Assembly (NCBI GenBank): GCA_902462475.1
Contig: CABQCB010000103.1
Span: forward strand, 1-6,678
DNA from: an uncultured Oscillibacter sp.
GTDB taxonomy: Bacteria; Bacillota_A; Clostridia; Oscillospirales; Oscillospiraceae
Direction of reading: 5' to 3'
Length of the DNA stretch: 6,678 nucleotides
Shown: positions 1-4,820 of the stretch, piece after piece
Position numbering within the stretch: position 1 is the stretch's first letter
Layout: each line of letters starts with the position of its first letter
Notes under the pieces: model-generated
What the model was told of the DNA's origin: nothing
Databases searched by the model: none
What the model saw: the letters and a program-made list of their open reading frames with translations, nothing else
Program-made: the position numbers and the translations under genes

Positions 1-323
1 GCGATGAAGCCGGTGACTGGCGGGTCTCCACCGCCCTCATCACCGGCTTCATCGCCAAGGAGTCCGTCATCTCCACCCTGGGCATCCTCACCGGTGCCGG
101 CACGGACGTGTCCGTGGCCGCCCTGGGCAGTCTTTTCTCTACGGTCACCGCCGTCAGCTTCCTGGTATTCACCCTGCTCTACACGCCCTGCGTGGCGGCC
201 ATCTCCGCCGTCAAGCGGGAGCTGCGCTCCGGCTGGAAAGCCGCGGGCGTTGCCCTGGGGCAGTGCGTGATCGCCTGGATCGCGGCCTTCGTGGTCTACC
301 ATGTGATTTTGCTGTTCCTGTGA
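1..323 (+). CDS. feoB: Ferrous iron transport protein B (FeoB), C-terminal part
   Basis: This is the last 106 residues of FeoB, the GTP-dependent inner-membrane Fe(II) permease; the start lies outside the window. Reading from base 3 gives an uninterrupted frame to TGA at 321-323. It contains GFIAKESVISTLGIL, the conserved FeoB transmembrane motif (usually GFIAKEVVVSTL or similar). It then has a hydrophobic span ending in LLYTPCVAAI, also typical of FeoB C-termini, followed by a basic stretch (KRELRSGWK) and a final membrane helix rich in A, I, V and W. The G-domain is not visible. The next gene, a FeoB-associated Cys-rich protein, begins 11 bases after the stop and supports the call. The family is well known; the identity rests on these C-terminal motifs only. 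Confidence 0.93.
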   Translation, partial: DEAGDWRVSTALITGFIAKESVISTLGILTGAGTDVSVAALGSLFSTVTAVSFLVFTLLYTPCVAAISAVKRELRSGWKAAGVALGQCVIAWIAAFVVYHVILLFL

Positions 324-334
324 AGGAGGATTTT

Positions 335-460
335 ATGGAACTTTTGATCCTCGCCGGACTTGGCGTATGGCTGGTGCTGGCTCTGCGGTCCTCCCTCCGC
401 TCCAAAGGCGGGTGCGGAGGCTGCTGTGAGCACTGCAGCGGCTGTGCCCATCGCAAATGA
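335..460 (+). CDS. FeoB-associated Cys-rich membrane protein
   Basis: This 41-residue protein has one N-terminal membrane helix (about residues 2-18, LLILAGLGVWLVLAL), a basic linker, and a C-terminal Cys/His cluster: C-GG-CC-EH-C-SG-C-AH, five Cys in about 12 residues. The layout matches the small FeoB-associated Cys-rich protein family encoded just after feoB in many Clostridia. That family is thought to help iron transfer or FeoB assembly, but its mechanism is not established. ATG at 335 is chosen because a perfect AAGGAGG (323-329) lies 5 bases upstream, overlapping the end of the feoB stop. Co-transcription with feoB is therefore very likely. The frame stays open further upstream inside feoB, but no better start exists there. 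Confidence 0.88.
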   Translation: MELLILAGLGVWLVLALRSSLRSKGGCGGCCEHCSGCAHRK

Positions 461-461
461 T

Positions 462-497
462 AAAAAAGGGACGCGGATGATCCGCGTCCCTTTTTTT
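462..497. terminator. Bidirectional intrinsic terminator between feoB operon and thiT
   Basis: A perfect 10-bp stem (GGGACGCGGA, 468-477, with TCCGCGTCCC, 481-490) closes a 3-base loop. Six A precede it (462-467) and seven T follow it (491-497), so each strand sees a stem followed by a U run. It ends the feoB operon on the plus strand and thiT on the minus strand. The thiT stop codon (496-498) lies inside the T run. Confidence 0.93.
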
Positions 498-1161
498 ACT
501 TCACCGCGCTCTGACGCACGCGCTCCAGCGCCTTGCCCACCGCCGGGATCTTCATGACGATCACCGTCAAAATCCCCTCAGCCAGCAGATAGCTGTAATT
601 GTAGATAATGGGGTAGAGGGTCCGGAGGGACTGGGGGAAGTTTTCCGGCATGTAGTCCATCCAATAGAGGTAGCCGCCCAGGGAGTGGAACGCGCCCCGG
701 GCCAGCACCGCCACGATATAGCCCCACAAAAGGCCGTTTTTCCGGCCCCGGAAGAGGCCCGCCAGGCCCAGCGCCGCAAAGGCGAACACATAGTCACAGC
801 ACACCTGGAACACGCTGAGCACGTAAGGCTCCTGCAAAAATTGCAGCATGCCGTAAGCAAAGCCCACCAGCACACCGGTCTTGACTCCGTACCAGTTGGC
901 CACCAGCACGATAAAGAGCATGCTCATAAGCGTGACGGAGCCGCCGTAGGGCATCTCCAGGGGCTTGATGTAGGACGTGACAAAGCTCAATGCCAGCGCC
1001 ATGGCGCAGTAGGCCAGCTGCTTGGTCCCCATTCCCCGTTTTCCCGACGCACGCCCTGCCAGATAGAACGCCGCCAGCAGGCACACCGCCATGATGGCGA
1101 TGCTCACCGCGTAACCGGCGGTGGTAAGACCGCCCTCTGCATTGACCAGCCAATTGAACAT
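496..1161 (-). CDS. thiT: Thiamine ECF transporter S component ThiT
   Basis: This 221-residue integral membrane protein is the substrate-binding S component that captures thiamine and works with a shared ECF energizing module (EcfA, EcfA', EcfT), none of which is in the window. It shows about six hydrophobic spans. ThiT-type conserved blocks include PYGGSVTLMSMLFIVLVANWYG (about residues 71-92), YGMLQFLQEP (103-112), DYVFAFAALGLAGLF (123-137), AFHSLGGYLYW (157-167) and LYPIIYNYSYLLAEG (182-196). The last two correspond to the region carrying thiamine-binding His, Tyr and Asn in characterised ThiT. An A-x-x-x-A pair (residues 53 and 57) may serve EcfT contact. ATG at 1161 is preferred because AAGGAGGAG lies just upstream; an in-frame extension to 1209 has no comparable site. 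The TPP riboswitch upstream independently supports thiamine as substrate. Confidence 0.94.
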   Translation of the reverse strand: MFNWLVNAEGGLTTAGYAVSIAIMAVCLLAAFYLAGRASGKRGMGTKQLAYCAMALALSFVTSYIKPLEMPYGGSVTLMSMLFIVLVANWYGVKTGVLVGFAYGMLQFLQEPYVLSVFQVCCDYVFAFAALGLAGLFRGRKNGLLWGYIVAVLARGAFHSLGGYLYWMDYMPENFPQSLRTLYPIIYNYSYLLAEGILTVIVMKIPAVGKALERVRQSAVK

Positions 1162-1209
1162 TTCTTCTCCTCCTTCATTTCTGATCATGAGTCGGTTCCC
1201 GCCGGCCAC

Positions 1210-1243
1210 AAAAAAACGCCCTCCCGGCTCGGGAGGGCGTTTT
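1210..1243 (-). terminator. Riboswitch-controlled terminator in thiT leader
   Basis: Read on the minus strand, a perfect 12-bp stem (AACGCCCTCCCG with CGGGAGGGCGTT, 1230-1241 and 1215-1226) with a 3-base loop is followed by a U run (1216-1210). It lies about 20 bases after the TPP aptamer and about 50 bases before the thiT start, so it is the likely off-switch: TPP binding favours it. The aptamer's 3' GGGAG (1272-1276) could pair with CUCCC in the terminator's first arm as part of an antiterminator; that pairing is my inference. Confidence 0.9.
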
Positions 1244-1264
1244 CACATCATGGAATCCCATATC

Positions 1265-1359
1265 GTGACGGCTCCCTACGGCGGCATTATCCGCATCAGG
1301 TTACACGGGTCGAAGCTAAAAGCTCCCTCTCAGCCTGTTCTACAAGCTCCCCAGCTCAC
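1265..1359 (-). ncRNA. TPP riboswitch aptamer (THI element)
   Basis: The minus strand carries the conserved THI-box blocks in order: GGGGAGCTT (1352-1344), GGCTGAGAG, GACCC, then ACCTGATGCGGATAATGCCG and GTAGGGAGC (1279-1271). A closing P1 stem can form from GTGA+GCT on the 5' side (1359-1353) with AGC, a 2-base bulge, and TCAC on the 3' side (1271-1265). The element senses thiamine pyrophosphate and represses the downstream gene, here thiT, by promoting the terminator that follows. The match to the family is strong, with no missing core block. Confidence 0.95.
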
Positions 1360-1381
1360 AATCTATTTCATTGGCAGCGTC

Positions 1382-1410
1382 AGGATACCATGTTTTCTCC
1401 CCTTTTTCAA
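1382..1410 (-). promoter_or_regulatory. Sigma-A-type promoter of thiT
   Basis: On the minus strand, TTGAAA (1410-1405) and TATCCT (1387-1382) are separated by 17 bases. The start point would fall about 15-20 bases before the TPP aptamer, as expected. The -35 begins only four bases after the CorA stop codon (1415-1417), so thiT is transcribed separately from the upstream operon; I see no strong terminator between them. Confidence 0.7.
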
Positions 1411-1414
1411 CCCC

Positions 1415-2260
1415 TTACATCCACTTTTTTCTCCTGAAGTACCAGACGAGCCCGCCGGCAATGGCCAGTCCCACCACGGCCACGGCCGGATAGCCGTAGC
1501 GCCACTGAAGCTCCGGCATATTGACAAAGTTCATACCGTACCAGCCTGCCAGCAGCGTCAGGGGAAGAAACACCACCGTCACCAGGGTGAAGAGCTTCAT
1601 CAAATCGTTTTGCTGGATGGACAGCTGGGACTGGTACGCCTCCCGCAGCTGGGTCACCGACTCCCGCAGGTTCTGTATACTGCCCAAAAAGCGCTCCGTC
1701 CGGTTGCCCAGGTTGGAAAAGCGGCGAACGGTCTGCCGGTCCAAAAGGCCGTTGTCGTTGACAGCGAGCTGGTCGAAGATGGCGTCCAGCTGCTCATAGT
1801 ACCGCTTGAGCCGCAGCAGCTCCCGCCGCCAGGTCACGATCTGCTCCAGGCACTCGCCCGTCAGCTTCCCCTCCAGCAGCCGCTCCTCCCCTTCTCCGAT
1901 ACGGTCTTCCATCTGGTCCAGGTGGTCCATGTCCCCCCGGAGCAGCCGGAGGAAAAAGCCATACAGCAGGCGCTGATGGTCTGCCGCTTCTTCCTCCAGC
2001 TCCGCCACGATGTCCCGGGCCCGGGTGAGGGCCGCGTCGTCCTCGCAGAAGATAAACAGGTCCTCCCGGTCCAGGTACAGCAGCATCTGGGCACTTTTGG
2101 TCCGGTCACTGTGGACATCGTACCAGTCGAAGGCCAGCAGGTCGAAGCTCTCAAAGCCCTCGAAGGCCTCCGTCTGACCGTCTCCAATATGTTGGAGCAC
2201 CCGACGGTCCATATAGGGGGCCGCCTGCTCGATCTCACTGATGGGCAGCACCATCCGCAT
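1415..2260 (-). CDS. CorA-family divalent cation (Mg2+) transport protein
   Basis: This 281-residue protein belongs to the CorA family of pentameric cation channels, which chiefly import Mg2+ and in some members carry Co2+, Ni2+ or Zn2+. The long N-terminal part is soluble and highly charged, with extended helices (about residues 75-215, rich in E, R, L and Q). Two C-terminal membrane helices follow (about 222-241 and 256-275). Between them lies the family signature Y-GMN-F (GMN at 242-244), then the acidic loop NMPELQW. The tail is basic (RRKKW). It is somewhat shorter than typical CorA (about 310-350 residues), with the reduction in the N-terminal domain. ATG at 2260 is preferred over the in-frame ATG at 2254 because AAGGAAGG lies about 8 bases upstream. 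It is the last gene of a four-gene operon and starts 26 bases after its neighbour. Ion specificity cannot be read from sequence. Confidence 0.93.
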   Translation of the reverse strand: MRMVLPISEIEQAAPYMDRRVLQHIGDGQTEAFEGFESFDLLAFDWYDVHSDRTKSAQMLLYLDREDLFIFCEDDAALTRARDIVAELEEEAADHQRLLYGFFLRLLRGDMDHLDQMEDRIGEGEERLLEGKLTGECLEQIVTWRRELLRLKRYYEQLDAIFDQLAVNDNGLLDRQTVRRFSNLGNRTERFLGSIQNLRESVTQLREAYQSQLSIQQNDLMKLFTLVTVVFLPLTLLAGWYGMNFVNMPELQWRYGYPAVAVVGLAIAGGLVWYFRRKKWM

Positions 2261-2286
2261 ACGCGTTTCCTTCCTTTCTCCGCCGC

Positions 2287-2838
2287 TTATTTCTCCGGGC
2301 TCAGCGCCTCGAAACGCTTCTTGGTGCCCCACAGGGCCACCAGGAACCAAACGATGCCCACCAGAGCCACCACCAGGCCCAGGATGCCCAGCACAACGGC
2401 TCCCAGTCCCAGCATGGCAACGGCGTTCGCCAGCAGGGCCAGCGCCTCCCCCACAGCCAGGGCGATCCACGCCCCGCGCACGCCGGCCGCGCCCAGATCT
2501 GTGCCGCGGGCGCGCTCCATATCCTCCACAGCCCGGCTCACGCCCCATGCAATATAGAGAGACACCAGGGTGGCCAGCAGTCCCAGCAGCATGCTCACCG
2601 GCCCGGAGGAGGTGATGGCCAGCACGTCCCCCACCCAGAGGATAGCCGTGTATACCGCCATTCCTATGGCAAAGGGCCGCAGAGCGCTGAAAAGTCCGCT
2701 CTCACCGGACAGAGCGTCCATGCTCCGCGCCAGCATCCAGTATCCCACAAAGGCAGGCAGCAAATTGATCGTGTGGCCGTTGAGGTTCAGATTGAAGTTC
2801 AAAAACACGAAGAAAAATCCCCAGAAGATCCCGCTCAC
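2287..2838 (-). CDS. Polytopic membrane protein of unknown function
   Basis: The product is 183 residues, mostly hydrophobic, with about five membrane segments: 3-18 (FWGFFFVFLNFNLNL), 23-38 (INLLPAFVGYWML), 53-74, 80-100 and 122-170 (the last long enough for two helices). It ends in a short basic/acidic tail (KKRFEALSPEK). The N-terminal pattern of aromatic helix, N-x-N-x-N, then INLLPAFVGY resembles a widespread uncharacterised Firmicutes membrane family. I cannot assign a function. The start is GTG at 2838: GGAGG lies 7 bases upstream, while the nearer ATG (2843) reads M-P-stop in the frame of the preceding small gene. That gene's TGA overlaps this GTG (GTGA), so translation is probably coupled. 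The neighbours are a regulator and CorA, so a link to ion or envelope homeostasis is possible but inferred. Confidence 0.85.
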   Translation of the reverse strand: MSGIFWGFFFVFLNFNLNLNGHTINLLPAFVGYWMLARSMDALSGESGLFSALRPFAIGMAVYTAILWVGDVLAITSSGPVSMLLGLLATLVSLYIAWGVSRAVEDMERARGTDLGAAGVRGAWIALAVGEALALLANAVAMLGLGAVVLGILGLVVALVGIVWFLVALWGTKKRFEALSPEK

Positions 2839-2987
2839 GGCATTTCCTCCTTTTCCTTGACCTTGTCCGCATACTGCTTTCCGTAGCGGAGCACCAGAAT
2901 GCCCGCCGCGATCTTCAGTCCCGCGTACAGCACGGGGATCAGCAGCAGTGTCCCCATACCGATCCCAACACCGGCAATACTCATCAT
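2835..2987 (-). CDS. Small single-span membrane protein (50 aa)
   Basis: A 50-codon gene begins at ATG 2987 (a second ATG follows at once) with AAGGAGG five bases upstream. It ends at TGA 2835-2837, overlapping the GTG start of the next gene. The protein has a Gly/Ile/Leu-rich hydrophobic stretch (about residues 4-33: IAGVGIGMGTLLLIPVLYAG and onward). A charged tail follows (RYGKQYADKVKEKEEMP), consistent with one membrane helix and a cytoplasmic basic/acidic C-terminus. It starts 10 bases after the regulator's stop codon. I know no family for it. Good ribosome site, tight spacing on both sides and overlap with the next start argue that it is real rather than a chance frame. Confidence 0.78.
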   Translation of the reverse strand: MMSIAGVGIGMGTLLLIPVLYAGLKIAAGILVLRYGKQYADKVKEKEEMP

Positions 2988-2997
2988 CTCCGCCTCC

Positions 2998-3393
2998 TTA
3001 CCAGATCATAAAATTCAGTACGCCAAGGCCCATCAGCAGCAGGACCACAAGATCCAGCACGCCCCAGCCGATGAGCACCCAGCCCAGCAGGTATCCCTTC
3101 GTCTTGGCCAGATAGCCAAGGCGCTCCAGGATGTCCCGCCCGCTGTCTTTATGCGGTGCAGCCGCAGCCGGTTGGGCTGCCTGCGGCTCTTCCTCTGTCC
3201 CCTGGCGCAGCAGATAGTCCGTGGTGACGCCGAACAGATCCGCCAGGGCCACCACCTTGTCCGTCTCCGGCATGGTCTCGTCCCGCTCCCAGCGGGAGAC
3301 CGCCTGGCGGCTCACGTTCAGCCGCTCGGCAAGCGCGTCCTGGCTCATGCCCGCCTTTTGCCGCAGCTTCTGCAATTTCTCTCCAAATGTCAT
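2998..3393 (-). CDS. XRE-family HTH regulator with C-terminal membrane segment
   Basis: This 131-residue protein has a canonical XRE/Cro-type helix-turn-helix at residues 4-62 (FGEKLQKLRQKAGMSQDALAERL..VSRQAVSRWERDETMPETDKVVALADLFGVTTDYLL). A flexible Ala/Pro/Gln linker follows (about 66-80), then a charged helix (83-97). A strongly hydrophobic C-terminus (101-130, YLLGWVLIGWGVLDLVVLLL and onward) spans the membrane once or as a hairpin. This HTH-plus-membrane-tail layout recurs in Firmicutes regulators, but the signal sensed is generally unknown. ATG at 3393 is chosen because AAGGAG lies 7 bases upstream; a longer frame to 3432 lacks a site. It heads an operon with two membrane proteins and CorA, so autoregulation of that operon is the simplest hypothesis. 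Confidence 0.9.
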   Translation of the reverse strand: MTFGEKLQKLRQKAGMSQDALAERLNVSRQAVSRWERDETMPETDKVVALADLFGVTTDYLLRQGTEEEPQAAQPAAAAPHKDSGRDILERLGYLAKTKGYLLGWVLIGWGVLDLVVLLLMGLGVLNFMIW

Positions 3394-3470
3394 AGGCACG
3401 CTCCTTATCGTTTTGTATGCCCATCTTATCAAAATCCCGGATTTCCCACCAGCAACCGGCTATGGAATCT

Positions 3471-3489
3471 GCGCAACCTCAGGTTGCGC
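3471..3489. repeat. Perfect 19-bp palindrome in the regulator operon leader
   Basis: GCGCAACCT-C-AGGTTGCGC is a perfect 9-bp inverted repeat around one central base. It lies between the predicted promoter (-10 at 3531-3536) and the regulator start (3393), roughly 35-55 bases downstream of the expected transcription start. The size and symmetry fit a dimeric HTH operator, so it may be the autoregulatory site of the XRE protein. It could instead act as an RNA hairpin. No U run follows on the minus strand, so it is not a terminator for this operon. Confidence 0.6.
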
Positions 3490-3530
3490 TTGCTCTTTTG
3501 CCGGCTTTTGCACAGGTTTTGGTATGATGC

Positions 3531-3559
3531 ATTATAGCATAGGCCTGCTCTCACGGCCA
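3531..3559 (-). promoter_or_regulatory. Extended -10 promoter of the HTH/CorA operon
   Basis: On the minus strand a perfect TATAAT (3536-3531) is preceded by TGC, giving an extended -10 (TGn-TATAAT). The -35 position at 17-base spacing is weak (TGGCCG, 3559-3554), as is common for extended -10 promoters. It would drive a leader of about 130 bases that contains the 19-bp palindrome. Confidence 0.65.
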
Positions 3560-3586
3560 GTGGTTTATGCTCCTGCGGCGTCCTTC

Positions 3587-3616
3587 AAAAACAAAAAAGC
3601 GGCCCGAAGGCCGCTT
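3587..3616 (-). terminator. UUCG-loop intrinsic terminator after the 64-aa gene
   Basis: On the minus strand AAGCGGCC (3616-3609), loop TTCG, then GGCCGCTT (3604-3597) form an 8-bp stem capped by the very stable UUCG tetraloop. A U-rich run follows (TTTTTTGTTTTT, 3598-3587, sharing two bases with the stem). It starts 11 bases beyond the stop of the 64-residue gene and supports that gene being transcribed. Confidence 0.9.
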
Positions 3617-3626
3617 GTCCTCTGTT

Positions 3627-3821
3627 TTATTCCGCCGCGCAGGCCGGGAGCGTTCCCTCCACCAGCCGCAGCGCCTCCTTTGGATGCGCACCGCGCCGGA
3701 TCTCCCGCAGCAGCGCCGCGTACACCAGGCGCCGGCTGCCGGCCAAGGCCACCGCATGATCCAGCTCGTCCCCCGCAAAGCCAGCCAGCTCCAGCTGGCG
3801 GATCTGCCCCGTTACATCCAC
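3627..3821 (-). CDS. Small uncharacterised helical protein (64 aa)
   Basis: This 64-residue soluble protein is rich in Leu, Ala, Arg and Glu and looks largely helical (for example DELDHAVALAGSRRLVYAALLREIRRGAHPKEALRLVEG). It has no membrane span or metal motif, and I do not recognise a family. Support for coding comes from strongly C/G-biased third positions, a normal amino-acid mix unlike the overlapping frames, and the terminator just after its stop. The start is GTG at 3821; no ATG is available in frame and the ribosome site is only moderate (GGTGG close to the start, AAAGG further up). It follows the SLOG gene by 63 bases on the same strand with no clear promoter or terminator between. 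It is probably the second gene of that damage-inducible unit (inference). Confidence 0.62.
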   Translation of the reverse strand: MDVTGQIRQLELAGFAGDELDHAVALAGSRRLVYAALLREIRRGAHPKEALRLVEGTLPACAAE

Positions 3822-3884
3822 ACTTCCACCGCCTTTCCCCTTTAGGATACACCCTTTTTCGGAAAAAGCGTCATCATAGTTTCG

Positions 3885-4409
3885 TTAAATTCTGGTAAAC
3901 TCCTGCGTAACCACCGGCAGATCCACAATCTGGAGTCCACGGCTCATGGCATACAGGACCGTATATTGTGTCCCGCCGGGCGTACCGTCAAAGGCGGCGA
4001 TCAGCAGCGAAGCATGGTCGACCATATAGCGGTCCCGCCGCTGCATGCACGAGGACGTGTACCGCTGGGACACCAGCGTCTCATAGTCACACGCCTCCAC
4101 CAGGCGCCGGTAGCGGGCCCGCTGGTCCGCCGGCCAGGCGTCCGCCTGGGTGGGACACGGAATGGCCGCCTCCACCGTCACGTCCGGGTGGGCCTCCCGC
4201 AGCGCCAGAACGCACTCGCAAAAATACAGGTCGCAGCCCATGGCCATGCCGCACAGGAAATGGCGGTAGCCCTCGGCATAGGCCGCCTCCACCGCGTCCG
4301 CCATCCGGCGCTTGAGATCCAGACAGCGCAGATCCTCCTCCCGGTAGCCCCAGGGCAGCTTGGCAGGCCGGTGCCCGGTAAAGCAGCAGGCTGATTGCCT
4401 TCCCCGCAT
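3885..4409 (-). CDS. SLOG-family protein (DUF1273/YpsA-like)
   Basis: This 174-residue soluble protein is of the DUF1273/YpsA type within the SLOG superfamily, Rossmann-like folds proposed to bind nucleotide-derived ligands. Visible signatures are the N-terminal strand and loop CCFTGHRPAKLPWG (residues 8-21), the glycine-rich GMAMGCDLYF (54-63), the strand/loop IPCPTQADAW (84-92) and the C-terminal AAFDGTPGGTQYTV (138-151). The last two glycine loops form the likely ligand pocket. YpsA of Bacillus subtilis affects cell division and stress resistance when overproduced; the biochemical role is unsettled. ATG at 4409 has GAGGAGG seven bases upstream; an open frame to 4535 runs through the promoter and is not used. 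Its promoter contains a perfect LexA-type box, which suggests SOS control. Confidence 0.9.
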   Translation of the reverse strand: MRGRQSACCFTGHRPAKLPWGYREEDLRCLDLKRRMADAVEAAYAEGYRHFLCGMAMGCDLYFCECVLALREAHPDVTVEAAIPCPTQADAWPADQRARYRRLVEACDYETLVSQRYTSSCMQRRDRYMVDHASLLIAAFDGTPGGTQYTVLYAMSRGLQIVDLPVVTQEFTRI

Positions 4410-4445
4410 GGCGTTCCCTCCTCTTTTGGGTAAGTTTCCTGCACC

Positions 4446-4474
4446 AGTATAGAACATGCGTTCTCGTTTGTAAA
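4446..4474 (-). promoter_or_regulatory. Promoter of the SLOG gene
   Basis: On the minus strand TTTACA (4474-4469) and TATACT (4451-4446) are separated by exactly 17 bases. Both hexamers are near consensus for the housekeeping sigma factor. The spacer is almost filled by a LexA-type box, so a bound repressor would block polymerase. Confidence 0.82.
4451..4464. promoter_or_regulatory. LexA (SOS) box in the SLOG promoter
   Basis: On the minus strand AGAACGCATGTTCT is a symmetric GAAC-N4-GTTC site. It fits the Gram-positive LexA consensus CGAACRNRYGTTYC at every position of GAACRNRYGTTY. It occupies the spacer and its last base is the first base of the -10 hexamer, a classic position for repression relieved after DNA damage. 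LexA itself is not in the window. Confidence 0.78.
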
Positions 4475-4542
4475 GTAGTGTTTCCAAAAAAGGAATTTTT
4501 ACGGCGATCGGGAAAAATCCCTGCCCATTTTTCATTTAGGGG

Positions 4543-4571
4543 TTGCATTTTGCCCCTGTACGCCGTATACT
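4543..4571 (+). promoter_or_regulatory. Promoter of ribU
   Basis: TTGCAT (4543-4548) and TATACT (4566-4571) are 17 bases apart. Initiation near 4578 would leave about 20 bases before the FMN aptamer. The stretch 4475-4542 between this and the divergent SLOG promoter holds only AT-rich sequence with short imperfect inverted repeats (TTCC-A6-GGAA; GGGA-AAAA-TCCC). Confidence 0.8.
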
Positions 4572-4597
4572 ATCAAAAGAAAACAACTGAATCCTTT

Positions 4598-4714
4598 GTC
4601 TTCAGGGCGGGGCGCAATTCCCCACTGGCGGTACAGTCCGCGACCGGCTGCTTCTGCGGCCGCTGACCCGGTGTGACTCCGGGACCAACAGTTACAGTCT
4701 GGATGGAAGAAGAT
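4598..4714 (+). ncRNA. FMN riboswitch (RFN element)
   Basis: The conserved RFN blocks occur in order: CTTCAGGGCGGGGCGCAATTC, CCCACTGGCGGTACAGTCCGCGA, a variable GC-rich arm, CCGGTGTGACTCCGGGACC, then CAACAGTTACAGTCTGGATG and GAAGAAGAT. P1 can close between GTCTTC (4598-4603) and GAAGAT (4709-4714). FMN binding represses the downstream gene, here the riboflavin transporter, giving feedback on flavin uptake. The family match is strong. Confidence 0.95.
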
Positions 4715-4718
4715 GATT

Positions 4719-4816
4719 GCGGCAAGGCCGCGCATTTGTGCGCTTCTTTGTTGCTTGTTCACCTTGGAGAAGTCAAAGCATCCAGGGTGTTTTCAAGCAA
4801 ACAAAAGGAGTGCTTT
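4719..4816 (+). promoter_or_regulatory. Expression platform of the FMN riboswitch with alternative hairpins
   Basis: Several mutually exclusive folds are visible. One is a short GC hairpin (4719-4731) overlapping GCGCA-TTTG-TGCGC (4730-4743), which is followed by a T-rich stretch and could be a weak terminator. A second is a longer hairpin pairing GCTTG and CACCTTGG (4753-4757, 4760-4767) with CCAGGGTG and CAAGC (4782-4789, 4794-4798). The third pairs AAAGCATCC (4775-4783) with GGAGTGCTTT (4807-4816) through one bulged G, burying the ribosome site AAAAGGAG. The second and third folds cannot coexist, which suggests translational control; which fold FMN favours is not determined here. Confidence 0.55.
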
Positions 4817-4820
4817 TATT

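Noticed and set aside
1247..1258. Short palindrome-like ATGG-AATC-CCAT in the thiT leader
   Set aside because: Only four base pairs can form and it sits between aptamer and terminator. It is more likely linker sequence than an operator.
685..1437. A 250-codon open frame on the plus strand opposite thiT
   Set aside because: It is His- and Gln-rich, crosses the riboswitch and its terminator, has no ribosome site, and sits against a well-supported membrane protein gene.
1121..2557. A 478-codon open frame on the plus strand
   Set aside because: It lies opposite the TPP riboswitch, thiT promoter, CorA and part of the next gene. Its product is rich in Pro, His, Gln and Arg with no domain. The minus-strand genes have ribosome sites and clear families.
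2841..2843. ATG as start of the 183-aa membrane protein
   Set aside because: It is out of frame and reads Met-Pro-stop as the end of the 50-aa gene. The GTG at 2838 is in frame and better spaced from GGAGG.
3221..3898. A 225-codon plus-strand frame spanning the HTH promoter and the 64-aa gene
   Set aside because: It crosses a promoter, a terminator and two coding regions on the other strand. Its composition is Pro/Ala/Arg-rich, typical of a shadow frame in GC-rich DNA.
4483..4522. AT-rich imperfect inverted repeats between the SLOG and ribU promoters
   Set aside because: TTCC-A6-GGAA and GGGA-AAAA-TCCC are short and match no operator I can name. They are expected by chance in such sequence.
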